From positions 148,574,199 to 148,638,198 of the forward strand of contig OX235279.1 of the NCBI GenBank assembly GCA_944472155.2: a stretch of 64,000 nt of DNA, in the 5' to 3' direction. The stretch is from Trichobilharzia szidati (lineage: Eukaryota; Platyhelminthes; Trematoda; Strigeidida; Schistosomatidae). Numbering within the stretch: the first letter of the stretch is position 1; the number at the start of each line of letters is the position of its first letter. This document shows positions 11,937 to 26,700 of the stretch, piece after piece. The position numbers and the translations under genes are program-made. The notes below the pieces were generated by a model, which saw only the letters and a list, made by a program, of their open reading frames with translations, was not told the origin of the DNA and made no database searches.

Positions 11937-12044
11937 ATGTCAAAATGTTCGCCGTATTCCTACCGATATACAAACAGAACACAATATCTGTTTGAGTTCG
12001 AAGGAGCACCTTTTAACTTTGTGGTCAACAGCACGGCATTCATA
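11937..12044 (+). CDS. TMEM63: TMEM63 exon 1 (start codon, ectodomain, first half of TM0)
   Basis: ATG at 11937 follows an in-frame stop at 11922-11924, so this start is well defined unless an upstream exon splices into the short gap. The exon encodes 36 residues beginning MSKCSPYSYRY, with an N-glycosylation sequon NRT at residue 13. The family-typical EGAPFNFVVN leads into TM0. It ends in phase 0 at a strong donor GTAAGT. A different frame through the same bases is longer, which hides this exon from simple scanning. TM0 is completed only by joining exon 2, and that phase match is the main support. Confidence 0.82.
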
Positions 12045-15000
12045 GTAAGTCATACTGTTTTATAGCTTTCTGTAAATCATAATAATAATAATACAACCAT
12101 AATTGTAATTATTGATCTTACTAGTTATTTAAACTCTCTTGATGCAACATACGCACCAAAAAATACATTACAGAAATAATAATATTTAGGAAACAGACGT
12201 TTAGTGAAACAGAGAAGAAGATTAAATCATCCACTGCAGAATAATCTTCACCTTGTCTGAAGCCTCACTAACGAAGTTCAGAGTGAATTATGTAATGTAT
12301 CCGCTACTTGTGAGCGATTATATGCATTATTCTCAACTCGAACTGATTAACATTCACAAGTATAGAGCAGAAGTACACTCAAAAAGGCACTTGATAACTG
12401 TCTTTTAATCGAAGGAATAAAATTTCATGCAATTACAATTTATCACTGACGAGATTTAGATTGTTTTGAAACACTTTAAAAATAATAGTTTGTAAACACA
12501 AAACCTTTGTCGTGTAGAATTTTGAATGATCGTGTTTGTTTACCTTACCATTTTATAGCTCATTCATTTTGTAATTTAAAGATTTTTGTCTCACGTGATT
12601 ATATGCAGAGAATTTACTTACCCACTGCTCACTCTAAGTTACCTCTAGTTGTTAGAGGAGTTTAGTTACGACAGTTCCATTTCGGAAAATGTTAACACAC
12701 TGTCGAGTGATAAGGCAAAGCAGATGTTTTCTAGAAATCGGTTTCGTAACTACTAGCATTAATATAGAGAGAATTAGGTGGATTATGCTGCTTGTTTTTA
12801 TTCAAGGTTGTAATTTTAGGTCGAGTTTTGATAGTTAAATAGTATGAACAAACGTGAAATTTAGTTGTGCACTCAAAAAATAGCACACTAAATTTTATTC
12901 TAAATGCTCTTTTTTTACTTATATCTAGAAATTACCGATGATTTGTAGATACGAGTAGAGATGTTCCTGATTAGCATAGGTAACCAGTGCTTCTTATCCG
13001 TAAAATTAACATTCGTTAGTATCCTTAGATCTTGAGGATGCTAAAGAAATATGTCTACAGCTCTGGCTTGTCTGTGTCTCTTCGTAGTAACTGTCTACCA
13101 TTTAAATATGCTACTGTTATGTAAAAGGTTACACATACACTAATTGGGTTGTTTCTCATCACTCTTATTTCAGACAGAACTTATCGTTACAAACTTTTGC
13201 GTTTTGTTTGCGCTCTGCATTTCCTTCTTTCACAATTTCCTACTCTAATTTTCCTTATTCCGCGAAAACATTTAAACCTCAGTTAAAATGTTTAGTTGAA
13301 TTGGAACAATAAATTTCCATTAGTTTTACTGTAATACACTCGCTTAGGATAAATTAAACTTCATGTCATCGTGCAATTCTTGAGACTAGAGCAGTTTGAA
13401 ATAACTCAGTTATCAAAATATTCTAATTGCGACTGATGGAGATGAATGTGATTGATTTTCCAACTTTGGAATGAAAGTGATATGTCACTGTCTATTTACC
13501 TTTTATACTTGCATAATTTATTGCACCTATGTGTACTATACCATTTATGGACTGAGGGCAGTTTTCATTTATTCTACAAATCTCACGAAACAACTGTTGT
13601 TTAACTGTTTATTTGTTTGTCTTGACCATAGGTTTGTGTGGGACTATATTTCATTCTACGAAAATATATTGAAAGAGCATTTGTCCCTAAAAGGTATGTA
13701 CTCCAAATATTTTGGCAATTTACTTTGTTTCTTTGGAAGTGAAGATAAAGTTATTTTCTACCTCATTTTGTCTATGTTAACTGAATGTTATTATAACCCC
13801 ATAGTCTTTCCATTTCCACCGAAATTGGCATTTAGTACGTATTATCTAAGATGGTCTGACTGAACACTAGTCAGTAACTGGTGTAATGTGTCTAGTCCTT
13901 TGTTTGGTGCGGACTGAATCCTATCAGTCAAGTTTGCAATGTCGCCACCAAGCCAGGTGGCTCACCATCACGATACACTGTGAATTGTTGTCTGTCTGTT
14001 TGTTTTCGACATAGAACTTTGCACCGATATGCGACAGTTCAAGTCGCCACACTCCATGTAGCACACAAAGCAAGAGAAGAAAGTAGGAGAAATGCATAAT
14101 AAAGACAGTAAACAGAGGTGTGAGACAAAGAAATAGTTATAACGGAGAACAAAACAGTTTCATTGGAAATCATAAGTCACAAGGAGTAGATGCATCTGCG
14201 CCATTGAGAACGATTTTGAACCATGTCACCAATTGTTTCCAACCATTGGTTTTTACCGTCCCAAAGACCCCAACCAGGAAGTCTACACCTTCCTACGTGG
14301 CTTAGACTAACTGTTGTGGATTTCATTGACTGGTGCCATGAATTGTTGATATTAGATGGTTGGAGTCAATCGGCAGGAAGCCATGGCTTGCTGCCTTGAT
14401 CTGTGGATAACAGTTGTTATGCAGCTGTTTTATTTTTTTTTTCAAGTCATCGGAAAAGTGACAGTGAAAATACATTACTAGGCAGCTTTCTGTGGTGCAC
14501 TACCAACTATTTACGGTGAGTGGGAGACAAAATGAGACAACTTAGCCTCCTTAACTGTTTGGTTTGTACAGAAAAATTTGATTCATTGACTGCATGTCAG
14601 AGGAATTATGAGACAAATACGGCGAAAAATCTCCATTTAGACATTCGGGTTCAAGTACCTATCTGAAAATGTCTAAAACAGATCGCATTACTTGGTGCTT
14701 AGTCTAAGCATTTCCGTCTTTGTACTGTAGAATTATAATCGACACATCTTGACTAAGTAATATTATCCTATAAAGCATCTTTTTATCAGGACTGAACACT
14801 ATGTTAAACCTTTAATTGACCAAAAATGAACTCAGCATATTTAAAAAGACTAACTAACTACAATAGAATTTCTTAAGGTTATTTTATACAAAAGAAATGG
14901 TTTAATCGATAAACCTAAATTACAAATAGATATATTAGGAAATAATGTGGAGTAAGTGATGAAAATATTAGATCTAAATGATTAGAGATACAGAAGAGTT

Positions 15001-18000
15001 TGAACTGAAAAAACATTCTCAAGTAACAGCAATACATATAAAGAGAAGATTTGTACAATACAGCCCATGCAGATTATTTAATTTGAATTTACGTTGGAGG
15101 GCCGTTCAATTCATTTTGACTACAGTAACAGTCCTCTTTCTCAAATCACGTAGAGAATCTCATCCTTTAACATTCTGTTTTGTAATTGTGACACTATCAA
15201 TCCAATGGTTTTAGTTCAATTCTTATGTGTTCCAATTGAGATTTTTGGCTTATTGGTCTAGGCGCTTGACTACCAACCAGTGAGTGGGTCACAGGTTCGA
15301 AGCCCGCTTTGCGCACCGAGGTTTAGGTAATCAACCAGCTCCCACACAATAGGTGTGGCTCATTGTCGACTGCACAGAATAGCATGTATTCCCTTTGCCA
15401 CGTCGTTCACCGGTAAATTCTTATGATTTCTTTCTACAACTCAACCTGTCAGTCATTGAGTAATCAGTATCCATTCGTTTTCATTTTGGATACTTACTTT
15501 ATTCTCCTCATTAAATGCTATTCATATCATTGCTTATTTACCTGAATCGATTAGTTTTATTTCTCTTACTGCATTTGCAGAAATTATGTCCTCTAATCCT
15601 CAGTAATATTCCTTCCGTGTCTCACTAATGCTTCTAAGGACATAAGTTGGAGCTATTTACTCGGTTTCTTGAATATCTGGTTATAATTTCATACAGGCGG
15701 TTCCCTTTATTAGTTTGAATAAAGAAAGAATGAACATATTTGCGGGATAATAAGAGCTTGTTTTATTTCGTGGATTCTCTTCAACTGCGTACATTCTAAA
15801 CAAAATCAGTTACAAGTTTCAAAATTCCTGAACTTACTTTGTACAATGTGCGTCGGTGGCATAGTGGTTAGGACGCTCGCCGACCATGCACATGGTCCGG
15901 GGTTCGATTCCCGGCCGACGCACTCCTTTGCCTCGCTAAGCCAGAAATAACGCTGGTAAAGAGGAAAGGTTGGGCATGAGGCTAGCAACCCCATCCTGTA
16001 AAAATAAACACTGCTACAGAAACTTCAAGCCACTACCTTGAAGCCCTATGTTCCACTGGGGAACGTGAAGGAAATAAAAAAAAACTTTGTACAATGACTT
16101 CAAGTTATAAATAGAAAGTATAAGCACATAATCTCCAAGATGATGTAAGTAGACAATTACTTAGTGTTAAAAGAGTAGCTGCTTATATAGTAATTAGACA
16201 TGGGGGTAGAGTTCAGATTTTACTTGGAAACAAGGATGGACTAGAAGCAAAATACTAGATAGAACAACAGAGTGAATGTTTTTTTACGTATTATGGTGGA
16301 GAGTTCAGGAGAGTAGGGGAGAATAGTGAAGTGAAATTATAAAATAGATAAAATAATTTAATTTAGTAAATTTGGAACCTTAATTTTGAGTCCAACTCAA
16401 TGAGTGAAAGTCAAAATCAAGATTGAGTGGAATGTTATGATGCCACAGAACAAAACACTAAAGTACACGAACAAAACAATTATGGGTAGTGAGAGATTAG
16501 TCACACTATCTTGCTGTATGCATAGGTTGGGTCGAAGTCTTTTGATGGTAATGGCTTCTGCGAACCAAAGTAACCACGCTTTTCTTAGTGTATTGATTAT
16601 TTTGAAAGCCTGACTAACTTCCACTGGATGTCCCTTGTCAATTAGGTGTCTGACAGTTGCGCTTGCGAACACTTTTCTGCCTTTCAAACAGAGACTTTTG
16701 GTTATAAAGTAATCATCAGTAGTTAGAACAGTCGAACAGTATCACTGTCATCAGTAAGGGGAGCTTGCTGCTTGAGATACTTTCATCTAACAGGAGTTTA
16801 TGAATTGTACGAAATAACTTCATCTAGTTGTACAAATTACTTTGCTGAAAGTGTTTATCTCCTTTTCTTGACTTGCCACTTGAAATGTGTCTTGGGATGT
16901 TGAATAAACGAAGTAGTATCTATGGTAGAGAAAATAACATAAATTCACCAACTTACATTTATTACTTGGTTTTACCGTGAATGTTTAGCATCTGACTGTT
17001 GTACTTTTTCTTTTGTTTTTCTTTTTACCTTTCTTTCGTACTTTTTAAATATATGATAAACTGAAGCCATTTACGAAGAATAAAATTATTTTTCTAGGTT
17101 GTGTAATAAGTACCATTGTTTAATTGTATGCATTAACAAACTAAGATACAATTTGAGATCACATAGTTTTTATTCCTTTACGTTCCCAGTGGAACATAGG
17201 GCTTCAAGCTAGAGGCTTGAAATTTCGGCAGCAGTTTTGTTTATTTTTACGGGATATAGCGTCCAACCTTCCATCTTTACCAGTCTTATTACTGGCTTCG
17301 TAAGATAAAGGAGTGCGTCGGCCGGGGATCGAACCCCGGACCAAATGCGTGGTGGGCGAGGATTCTACCGCTGTGTCACCGACGCATTCGAGACCACATA
17401 ATATTTCCAATTATTTGGTTTATTGAGAATAAAATATATTATGTATATCTGTTTTTTTATATTTTTAGAAATTTCCAGGAGGATGAGAAAACAACAAAAT
17501 CAAAGTTTTTGAGAATAGTGCCTTATTTTCTAAGAGTTAGGTAATGTCACAATTTAATTGTAAATAATTTTTCTTAATAATTTAACAATAATTAATGTAT
17601 TGAAGTGAAAGACACTTTGTAAGTAGATGAGACAGAAAAAGAACTTGAATGTGGCTATAAAAATTCATTCCACCTTTGCAGGCGGGAAAAAAAACTTGCT
17701 TCTCCTCCTTATTTAGTATCGACTTACCCCTGTCGGAGCGCAATTCAGGGCGGTCACCCTGGCATATCTCTGTTGGACTTGGTTCTCTGCCATCAATTTC
17801 AAGTAGCTCTACCACTGCGTACAGGCTTTCATTTCCTCTTTATATGATCTTCTTCATGTCACGCAAGCATGCCCAACCCATTACTCAAAGGGTGTGTGTT
17901 ATCACTTGAATGTCCAGTCAGCGTATGTCCAATTATCTCCACTTCCTTCTACATATTTTTAGGGTCTTGGCTAGTTTGAGGCCCTGCTTGCCGAATCCAG

Positions 18001-21000
18001 CCAACCGTCTAATCTTCAGTATCGAACCAGTGAAGTGGTTGATGAAAGTCTGCATCAAGCTGTTGGGAATAGCTTTGGTGATGCTGGGACTAAGTCTCAA
18101 AGCTATATAGAATCAATGACTTGACATAAGTTTTAGAAATTCGAATCTTATTCCTTGTTTAAAGTGTCTGTTTAGGATTACTTTTCACATCTGTTTCAGA
18201 GGATTCCAGTGTCCTGCCACTGGGATTTTCTCGCTGGTGTTGCTGAAGCCTTCCGACGTTTACCTTCTGTGAAGGTGTCCTTTGCAGATTCAACCTTCAG
18301 TCTTTATGTGTTGTATTTGCAGATTCTTTGAAGTTTTTCAACTTGATCTTGTAGGCATCTTGCACTAAGTAGCGGTCTGGCCGTAAGCTGTGTCTTTACT
18401 TCCTTCATATAGAGATGAAATATATCTGATTTTCGGTGTGGTCATCTCGTGAGACTGACATCGTCCTATGGACATCGCTGTACCTGCACACTCTGCTGCC
18501 AATCTCCAAATCACTTAAGGCACAGAGTTCTCCATTCTCATTTATTTTACCGAGAGCCTTCCAACATTACAATAATTTCACGTGCTCAACCTGACAAGTC
18601 TGGTGGGTAATATGGCTCAACAAGAACACAAGTAAAAAAATTAGGAATCTATGTGCGATGAACTGTTTCTCGTATTAGTAGCTGAATGAATAGCACTGTA
18701 AGATGAAGGTAAAAGGTGAATGCAAAGAAAGATTTACAAAAAAGAAATTGAAAATTAATATTAAAGACTGTATAACAATATGGTCTCAGCCACTTTACCC
18801 ATGACCTTTGTAGATATTTTTTGCAGGTACCATGAAATTGAAAGACAAGTCTTCTTCTGTGAAAACCTTTCATTATGTCTATGAACTCTCTGGTTTCATT
18901 CACCCTTAAATTTGTCTTCTTCATTCATTAACACTGTAAATAGTCAAACGTTGGTGATGATAGTTGTAGGCGTAACTGAAAACTTTGTATGTTCTAGTTG
19001 TCAGGTGATTTGTTGTCCGTTAATTGGTTTTATTCATCAACCTACGTGTCTTGTATAATTGTCACTATCTCTTCTCTCTCTCTGTCTCTAATTATCTGTG
19101 CTGTCATATTGTTGTTGTTGCTAGCACGCTTCTTTTAAAAACAGTTTATTAATAGTAATATAAGTACCAGTATAAATCAGTCTGTGTTTCTGTTAAGCTC
19201 TGTAAATAACTTAGAGAAAAAAAGTATTGCAGTGTTGTTGTTAAAGTACTAAATATATGAATCGTGGAACAGACACTCGAATGTTAAACAGATTCAACTT
19301 TCCTGCTGCTTGGACATACTAATCACTTTTTGCGTTTATCGCTGCAGTCACAAGATTAAAGTTGAAAAAACTTCTTTTTTTTGAAGAAAAGATAATGTAA
19401 GCGTGAAATCAGTAAAACAGTGGCATGTTTGCTGAAATTTTTCAAAGTTTTACAATCATTAAATTGAGAAAATAGAGTACGACAACAGTGCACACCTAAA
19501 TAACACATGGGGAGAAATCCATCGAAAAAAATTAATGGAGTTAAACTAGTTAAATCAGGAACACAAACTATTGAAATCGTAGAATGTTTGAAGATTCAGT
19601 GAAAAATATGGTGTAGTAATGTTTCTGTGTCTCGCCCAGTGATTTTCAACAGTAACGTCTGATGATTTCAGTCAACTGCGGTGTTAGAATTGATTGACCT
19701 TTGAATTCCGTCCCAGTAACCGAGTGGTCGAAGAGCTGGCCTTGTGAACTAAAGTTCCTGAGTTCAATCCCTGATGTCTTTCTGGGTGCGTACCGATGAA
19801 GAGTCCCAAACATCGACGAAACGTCCGTCCAGTACTCTCTGGTTATCAATGGTTCTCTAAACAAAGTCGGTTAGTAATGAAACTTGAAACTTTATAAGTT
19901 TGTTGTTTACGAGAAGAAGTTGGAATGAGGAAGTGATTCGCAAAAACAAACTGATTAATTTTCTATTTTTCAAGGAAAAATCAGGCTTTGGTTTGTTTTC
20001 TTAGATCTAATCAATATGATTATTTAGATTGGAATATTTCTTTTTCTTTCTTGACTTTTCGGGGTATGGATAGGCACACTTTTAACTTGTATACTAAAAG
20101 ACTGTGAAACTGTTGTGTACTTTTAAGTATTTGTAAATTGTTTCATACTTCAACCGTACTGATCGATTTCACTTTAGTAATTAATGTGAATAATTATTAG
20201 TTAGTAATGAAGAAGAAAGTAGATTAAGGTTTCACATTTTGATTCTATGCCCTTATTATTACTATTATTATTTCAAGTTTGACTACAGATCAATATCATT
20301 TAGGGAACCATTGAAAACCGCCAGAGAGTACTGAACAGCTGTTGTATCCAAGTTTGGGACTAATCGGCAATACGTGCCTACTGGGTTTTGAATCCAGGAC
20401 CTTCCAGTTACAAGGCAAACTCGTAGATCATTGAGCCTGTGTGACCCGATTCAATAGCCTATGAATGGTTCTCTAAAATATATCGATCAAACTTAACAAA
20501 TCGAATCCCTACAAACTAACTCTTAAAAACTATTATTATTATTACAGTTAGTTGATCAATGAAAGTGTAATTTAATATAGAACATTCTTTTCTTCCATCA
20601 ATATCGATTTTTTCATCTATATCCCCCCAAAAATACAAGGATATGTATGTGTATATCTCATGAAAGTTACATAAAAGAGGATTACACCTGTTTCCTGCAT
20701 ATTTATCCCAACATGTACGCATTTGCAACTACTTATTTTGATAAAGGGAAGCACTTTCTGACTACAGATGAAGTAGATTAGAGCTTTCCACAGATGACCT
20801 TCCACATCTCAAGAAGAAAATTTGGAAAGAGAATATAAGTCGAATGACATCATCATGGACATATATATATTTATAAGTGAAGAAGTGATGTAATCAAAGA
20901 GTAGTGAAGATGCTTGAGAAATTTCGTTGAGAAGAAAAGTGTTGCTAGAACTTCATCAGCCGCATGTGTTACCGAGTTATTGATCGGTAGGGTGTGTCTT

Positions 21001-23671
21001 GCACATATTAGACTGCTGCTCAGTTAACCTTTAGTTATTTAAATTCAATTTTCAACTCATTATGAATCTGGTACAATATCTCAACCTATTAACTACCGGA
21101 TGAAAGTTTAGTTTACTTTCTTTTTTAGGTATATAATGTTATTTCCTTAATTTCAATGCTTGTCTACCATTCCTCTCTCTGTCCATATATATATATATAT
21201 ATATATATATAAACACTTATGCATTGAAGAATTTATCTATTTCAAAAGTGTTCTGTCTGATATCTTCGATTGCTTTGAGATGACAAAAGCAAACAATTGT
21301 TTACAAACATCATTAATAGTATGTTGATACTGACAGTAATCAATATTTGCATTGTTTATGCATAGAAGAGACTGAATTCATTGAAAAAAGAAAAATGTAT
21401 GGCCTAGATGAGCTATACTGAATTAAGTTTAAATTGTATCTTTAAAAATGGTATTATACTACTGTAACAATTAGTATCTGTGTTATTTATGATGAGCTTA
21501 TAATGATGACATTCATGAAGACTAAGACGTCCATATTGATTTTTTTATTGATTCCCTAAATTCAAAAGTTATTTAGTGTAAAGAGAGACGTATTTTGAAA
21601 TGTATTTGTGTATGTCCTGTTTGTTTACTTGGTGGATGACAATGCTTGTTCACAATGTAACAACAGTAATACTATTATCGTCGTTGTCGTAAATTAGGTG
21701 GAACTTACAGTCCAAGTGAATGACTATGATTTTTTTTTAGTTGACAGTGTAGCAACTGACGCTCACTATGATTCGAGGGAATTCAAATGGAACTCAATAT
21801 CGTACGCTTCTATAAAACAACCAACATATAAAATTTGAAGACAACGCATCACTGATTAGTTTTCAAAAGTAATCCGAGTAATAATGAAGAGAAAATAAAA
21901 GAGAAAGATAAATTCTGCTTCCATATTAGGTAAATTTATCTTAAATATCACACAGTGATGCAGTGCCCAAGTTCTACACTTACATTAATAATTTCTGCTT
22001 AGTGAGTAAATTATTCATATGAACTGTGATCAAGAAGTTCGGACCAGATTGCCGAACGAAACGTTGGAATTAATCATTTCAATTTCGCTGAAATTTTACA
22101 AATATAATTTTATAAGAGTAAATTATTCATTCATAACTTTGCAGTTAAACAATAATTTGTTTTATTTCCACTTCTTGTTTCTATGCATTTATCCAACCGT
22201 GGTGGTTAATAGTTATGCTGAGTTTGCAAGACGAGCAGGTCTTGACGGTGTCGCGTATATTTTGGTGATGCGTTTTCGTGTATTTCAGGTGTTTGCATTC
22301 ACACCTTTCTTCGTTATATGCTGTCCTTTATTCTTCATGTCTGCAGAATCAGGTAAATTGATATGGCTTATTGTATTTATCTTTAGTGTTTTTGTTTTGT
22401 GACTTCAACAGTATGTATTTGTTTCATTCTTCATATATCCTTTTGTTTATATTAGAAAGTTGTAAATAAATAAATTTTGTCACAAGTTACCTATCAAAAT
22501 AGAATTTATTTAGTGTAATCTAGTAACTAAAAAAAGATTTGCAAGACGTCTACAAATGGAACGTACACAAGTTGCGCGATCTTATATATTTTCAGAGTAT
22601 AGGAGTTAAACTAATGAGTTGCTGCCTCAGAAAGTCAGTAACAATCGAAAATCAACTCAAAAGCATTAAATTATAAATATTTCCATCTTTCTGAATAAAT
22701 TCCAATAACTAGCTAATGAACTGTGATCCTTCGGCTAGTGTGTTCACTTTCACATGTAGAAGTCACCAAATCATATTCTTTTGTGCTTCGCTGGTTTATT
22801 TGTAGAATGTTCGCCAACTACTTACGTGGTCCGGGTTCCATTTTCGTCCGATTCACTGCTAAACCTCGTTAAGGCAGTAGTAATCTCGGTAAAGAGAGAA
22901 GGTTGGACGAGAAGGTAATAACTTCATCCTGTAAAACTTCAAGGCTCATGCTTGAAGTCCTATTTTCCACTTGGAAAGTAAAGGAATGTGAGAAGTCAAT
23001 CTTATAAGTTTTAAAAGTTTAAGAAGCGGATTTAAATAGTTTCTCAGTATTCTTTAGTGATCTCGTAGTGTGTCACTAGTGGTTTACAGCTGAGCAATAT
23101 ATATCAGTGTGAACAAAATCCCAGATATTCCATCCTAATGCACTACATTTGTAACGTATAAACCAGGCCGGGGTATTGGTTTCAAAATGACTTGCAGAAA
23201 ATGGAATCGTCAGAGTACTGAATGAATATTTGTTATTAGATATTTGGAGGCAATCGGCAGGAAGCCCTGGACCTAGGTTTCTTGCTAATTAGCGTTCGTC
23301 AGCAAGGAGCATCTGCAACCTTGAAGGAACTCATGTCCTTCCTGAAATTCGAACCCTCGTCACTCAGTGCTGCAGTCAGAGACGTTACCGCTGAGCTATT
23401 CGTAAATAAATCGTAAATAAGAGTTTTCTGTAAATAGTTTTGGAGTTAATCGTGACTATGTTAGTTTAAACTGTCAAGGTTTTTATTACTTATTCAGAAA
23501 GAGGAATATATTTTAATTAATCAATAGCATCAGACTTTATGACAGCAGTTACTACTGTTAATCATCCTACTGTATATGATACACACAGTACCAGACTGTG
23601 ACCTCTATCTTTTGTCTCCTATTAGCTTGTTATCTTTTCTACTCTCGTAAACATATACATATATATGTTTA

Positions 23672-23716
<45 letters not shown>

Positions 23717-26700
23717 GATGCACGTGGTGCATGTGTTAAACATCCTCAGTTTTTTTTTAAAATAGCTTCATTTCACTTTTTTTTATCTCTACCATGCTAG
23801 CTATCATCTATGATTTTAAGGTCTCTAATTAATTGCAGTGTATACTTGTTTTGCATGAGCCTACCATAGTTCCAGTGGTGCATTACTCACTGGCCACATA
23901 CGTGGTCCGAGGTTTGATTCCCGACCGACTTATTCTTAAACCTCGCGTAGTTTAGTAGTCAGTGGTATCTTGGAAAAGAAGGAAGGTTGGATGTGACGCT
24001 AGCTAAAACACTACCGCTATTGAAATTTCAGGGCACAAACTGGAAGCTATATTTTCCACTCAGAACGTAAAGGGATGGAAAAAAACCCACATTTTCTTAT
24101 TCATTGGTTTAAGGACTCAACTTTCAGCCAATGTATCTCTAGCTTCTAATCCCTCTCTGTCTACTTTAGCTTGTGTAACTGGATAGTATCATTATCCCTG
24201 ACGCAATAAGCATGGCATGTAACCTGGTAGGTGAGGAATTTGTTCAGGGTAACTAACTTCTAACAGGTTACTCTTATTACTCTGCATCAACGTATTATTA
24301 TTATTCTCTTGGGTTTCGAGTGGAACATAGGGCTTCAACAACACATCTCCACTTTGTTCTATTTTCTGCTGTCCTCTTCAGGTGGCCCCACGATCACCCG
24401 TAATCTCTGGTCTCCTCGTCACACGATCTCTTCCATGTCACCCTCGCACCGATGACTCACTCGTCGCTTCCTATTGGAATTCCACTCGAGTGATGGCCTG
24501 CATTGCGTGCGATGTCATTCGGCTCTCTCCTCAGTGTATGCCCGATCCATCTCCTTTTTCTGCTACATATTTGCTGAGCAGTGGGCTCTTCGTTGCTTCG
24601 CTGCCATACTTTCTTGTTGCTAATTCTTTCTGGTAGGCCATGGGATCTTCAGTATGCAGTCAGTGAAGGCGGCTACTGATAAAGGTCTGTAACATGTTGG
24701 AAATCCTTTTCGTGTCGCTCAGTGGAAGTTCCTGACCAATACAGAAAATCTTAATCTTGTTATTTATGGTGAGTTAGCGCAGAAGATTTCCAAACTGGTT
24801 TCAGGTTGATAGAGGTGTACCTTGCCTTTACGATTCCTGCTTTGACATCATCATCCGTCCCGTCTGTGGTTGAGACAATGCTTCCTAGATAAGTGAACGA
24901 GGTAACCTCTGTTAAATCTCTCTCATTGATAGTGATTGCAGCTGGTTGTTGTTACTGTTGCTGTTAGTTGGTCATCGTAACCTCCGTCTTTTCTATGTTT
25001 ACCTCGAGTCCTGCCTTCGATGGCTGCTTCTTTAGCCAGTTTGTTGGTTTTCGCCTGTAGGTCTTCGAGTTTATGTGACATTAAACATAAATGATCTGCG
25101 AAATCCAGATCTTCTAGAGTCTTCTTATCGGTCCATCGTATTCCTGTCTTCTCATTCCTCATGCATAGTTTAACGCATAATCCAGTTCATCCCAATTAAG
25201 CTTATCGTTGATGATAATACGCAGCCTTGTCACTTCGAACGCCTCGCTGAGCTTTCCATCTTGGGTCACCTGACACGTGGGGGCATTGTCATATAGCCAG
25301 CTGCTGAATGATGCTGATCAATATTTGGGGCCGTAGTGTTGAAGTAATTTCCAAATTACTTCTCGGACAACACTGCCTGCTGAAGGTCTTTTCGAAGTCG
25401 ATGAAGTTAAGGTGCAGGTTTGACTGCCATTCTATGCTTTGTTCGATGATGACGATACTTAGAATTGCGATTTGATCAGAACGTGATTTGCCTTCCCTGA
25501 ATCCGGCCAACTTGTTCTGGGTTTACGGAGTTCTGCATCCAGTGCATCTTTTATTCTCTCCAGGATGATGTCACTTTGTATTTCACTTGGCGTGGACAAC
25601 AGCATTACTCCACGCCAGTTCTTGCAGAGTGAGGTGTAAGTCGCCCTTCTTTGGTAGCTTGACAAGGTAGTCAGCCTTTCTTCCAACCAGTAAGCACCTT
25701 TCCTTCCTTCCAAACCTTTTGTAATAATGGCGTGGGCACAACTGTCACAGTCTCTGGGTCCGTTTTCAGTGCTTCGGGGTGGGAGAATTCTGTCTGGTCC
25801 TGCTGCCTTCCCGATTCAAGAGTCGTTTGAAGTGATCAGCCCACTGTTTTATTGTTTCTCCTCCTAGGTAATCAGGTTCCCTTGGGCATCTTTTATTGGT
25901 TTCATCATCTGGATTGATCTCTTCTTGGACAGCGATCATCCTGGGTATCTGATATAATGTCCTGAGGTCCTGCATTGTCCTTTATCTTTTCTAGCACTTG
26001 TTACGACTGAAAGGAACTGACTCGTAGCCAATTTGTTATAACTGAACTGAACTGAATAAATCCGTCGCTATTTTGTTATGTCTGCGCCTGTTAATTACTG
26101 TGACGGTAATGAACTCGACTGGTACGCTAATACGTCTATTTTTCCTTTGTACCTTCCGATTCACTGAGCCGCGCAAATATCAAAAGTCAAAGGCTAGCCT
26201 GTGACTGTAAGATATTGTATTATACATTTTAGAAAACAACACATGATATTTATACATTTTCTTTACCATAATAAAGTCGGCTCACAACCTTGGGAATGGA
26301 TCTTTCTTATTGACTAGAAATGTCTATCCCCTTTTGTTGGTGATGCGACAAAGACCAAGGTGAGACAAAAGACAATGAAGTGATCACACACTTAATTACA
26401 ATATGCGTGAGAAATGATAGATCCACATAGTAACTCTATCACAAGATAAATCATGCTATTCGTGAGAAAGGATGATATACTATTTTATGCGGGGTCTTAT
26501 CAGCACTCTCTTCACTTCTTTATTCAGTGGACTGTACGTTGAACTCAGCTTCTCTTTCTGCTGCCCATCTATGCATTGAGTCATCTTCTCTTTCACCATC
26601 CTCCTCTCTTCTATTAGCTTCCAGGTAGGTGTCCGTTGAGAGCCATTCTTTGTCTTTTCTCGTGATTCTTCCCAGACCAGTTGTACACGTTTCACACAGG

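Larger units (their letters stand above)
13694..22212 (+). other. TMEM63 intron 2 with repeats
   Basis: An 8.5-kb intron. It holds family C repeat at 13.9-14.4 kb, a tRNA-like repeat at 15.24 kb, SINE A copies at 15.85 and 17.17 kb, a Penelope-like fragment at 16.4-16.7 kb, a decayed RTE-like 3' region at 17.7-18.6 kb, hammerhead-like elements at 19.64 and 20.28 kb, and an AT run at 21.19 kb. The remainder is unassigned. Confidence 0.7.

Noticed and set aside
13471..13863. 130-residue open frame as a gene
   Set aside because: The supported exon here is 62 bp in another frame, bounded by good splice sites and phase-matched to its neighbours. The long frame is a shadow over intron sequence.
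15849..15925. tRNA gene on the + strand (and similar hits at 4565, 10452, 17389, 34362, 37971, 44360, 50368, 54060)
   Set aside because: These heads have A- and B-box-like words but repeat with the same non-tRNA body and tail and lack a clear acceptor and anticodon fold. They are SINE heads.
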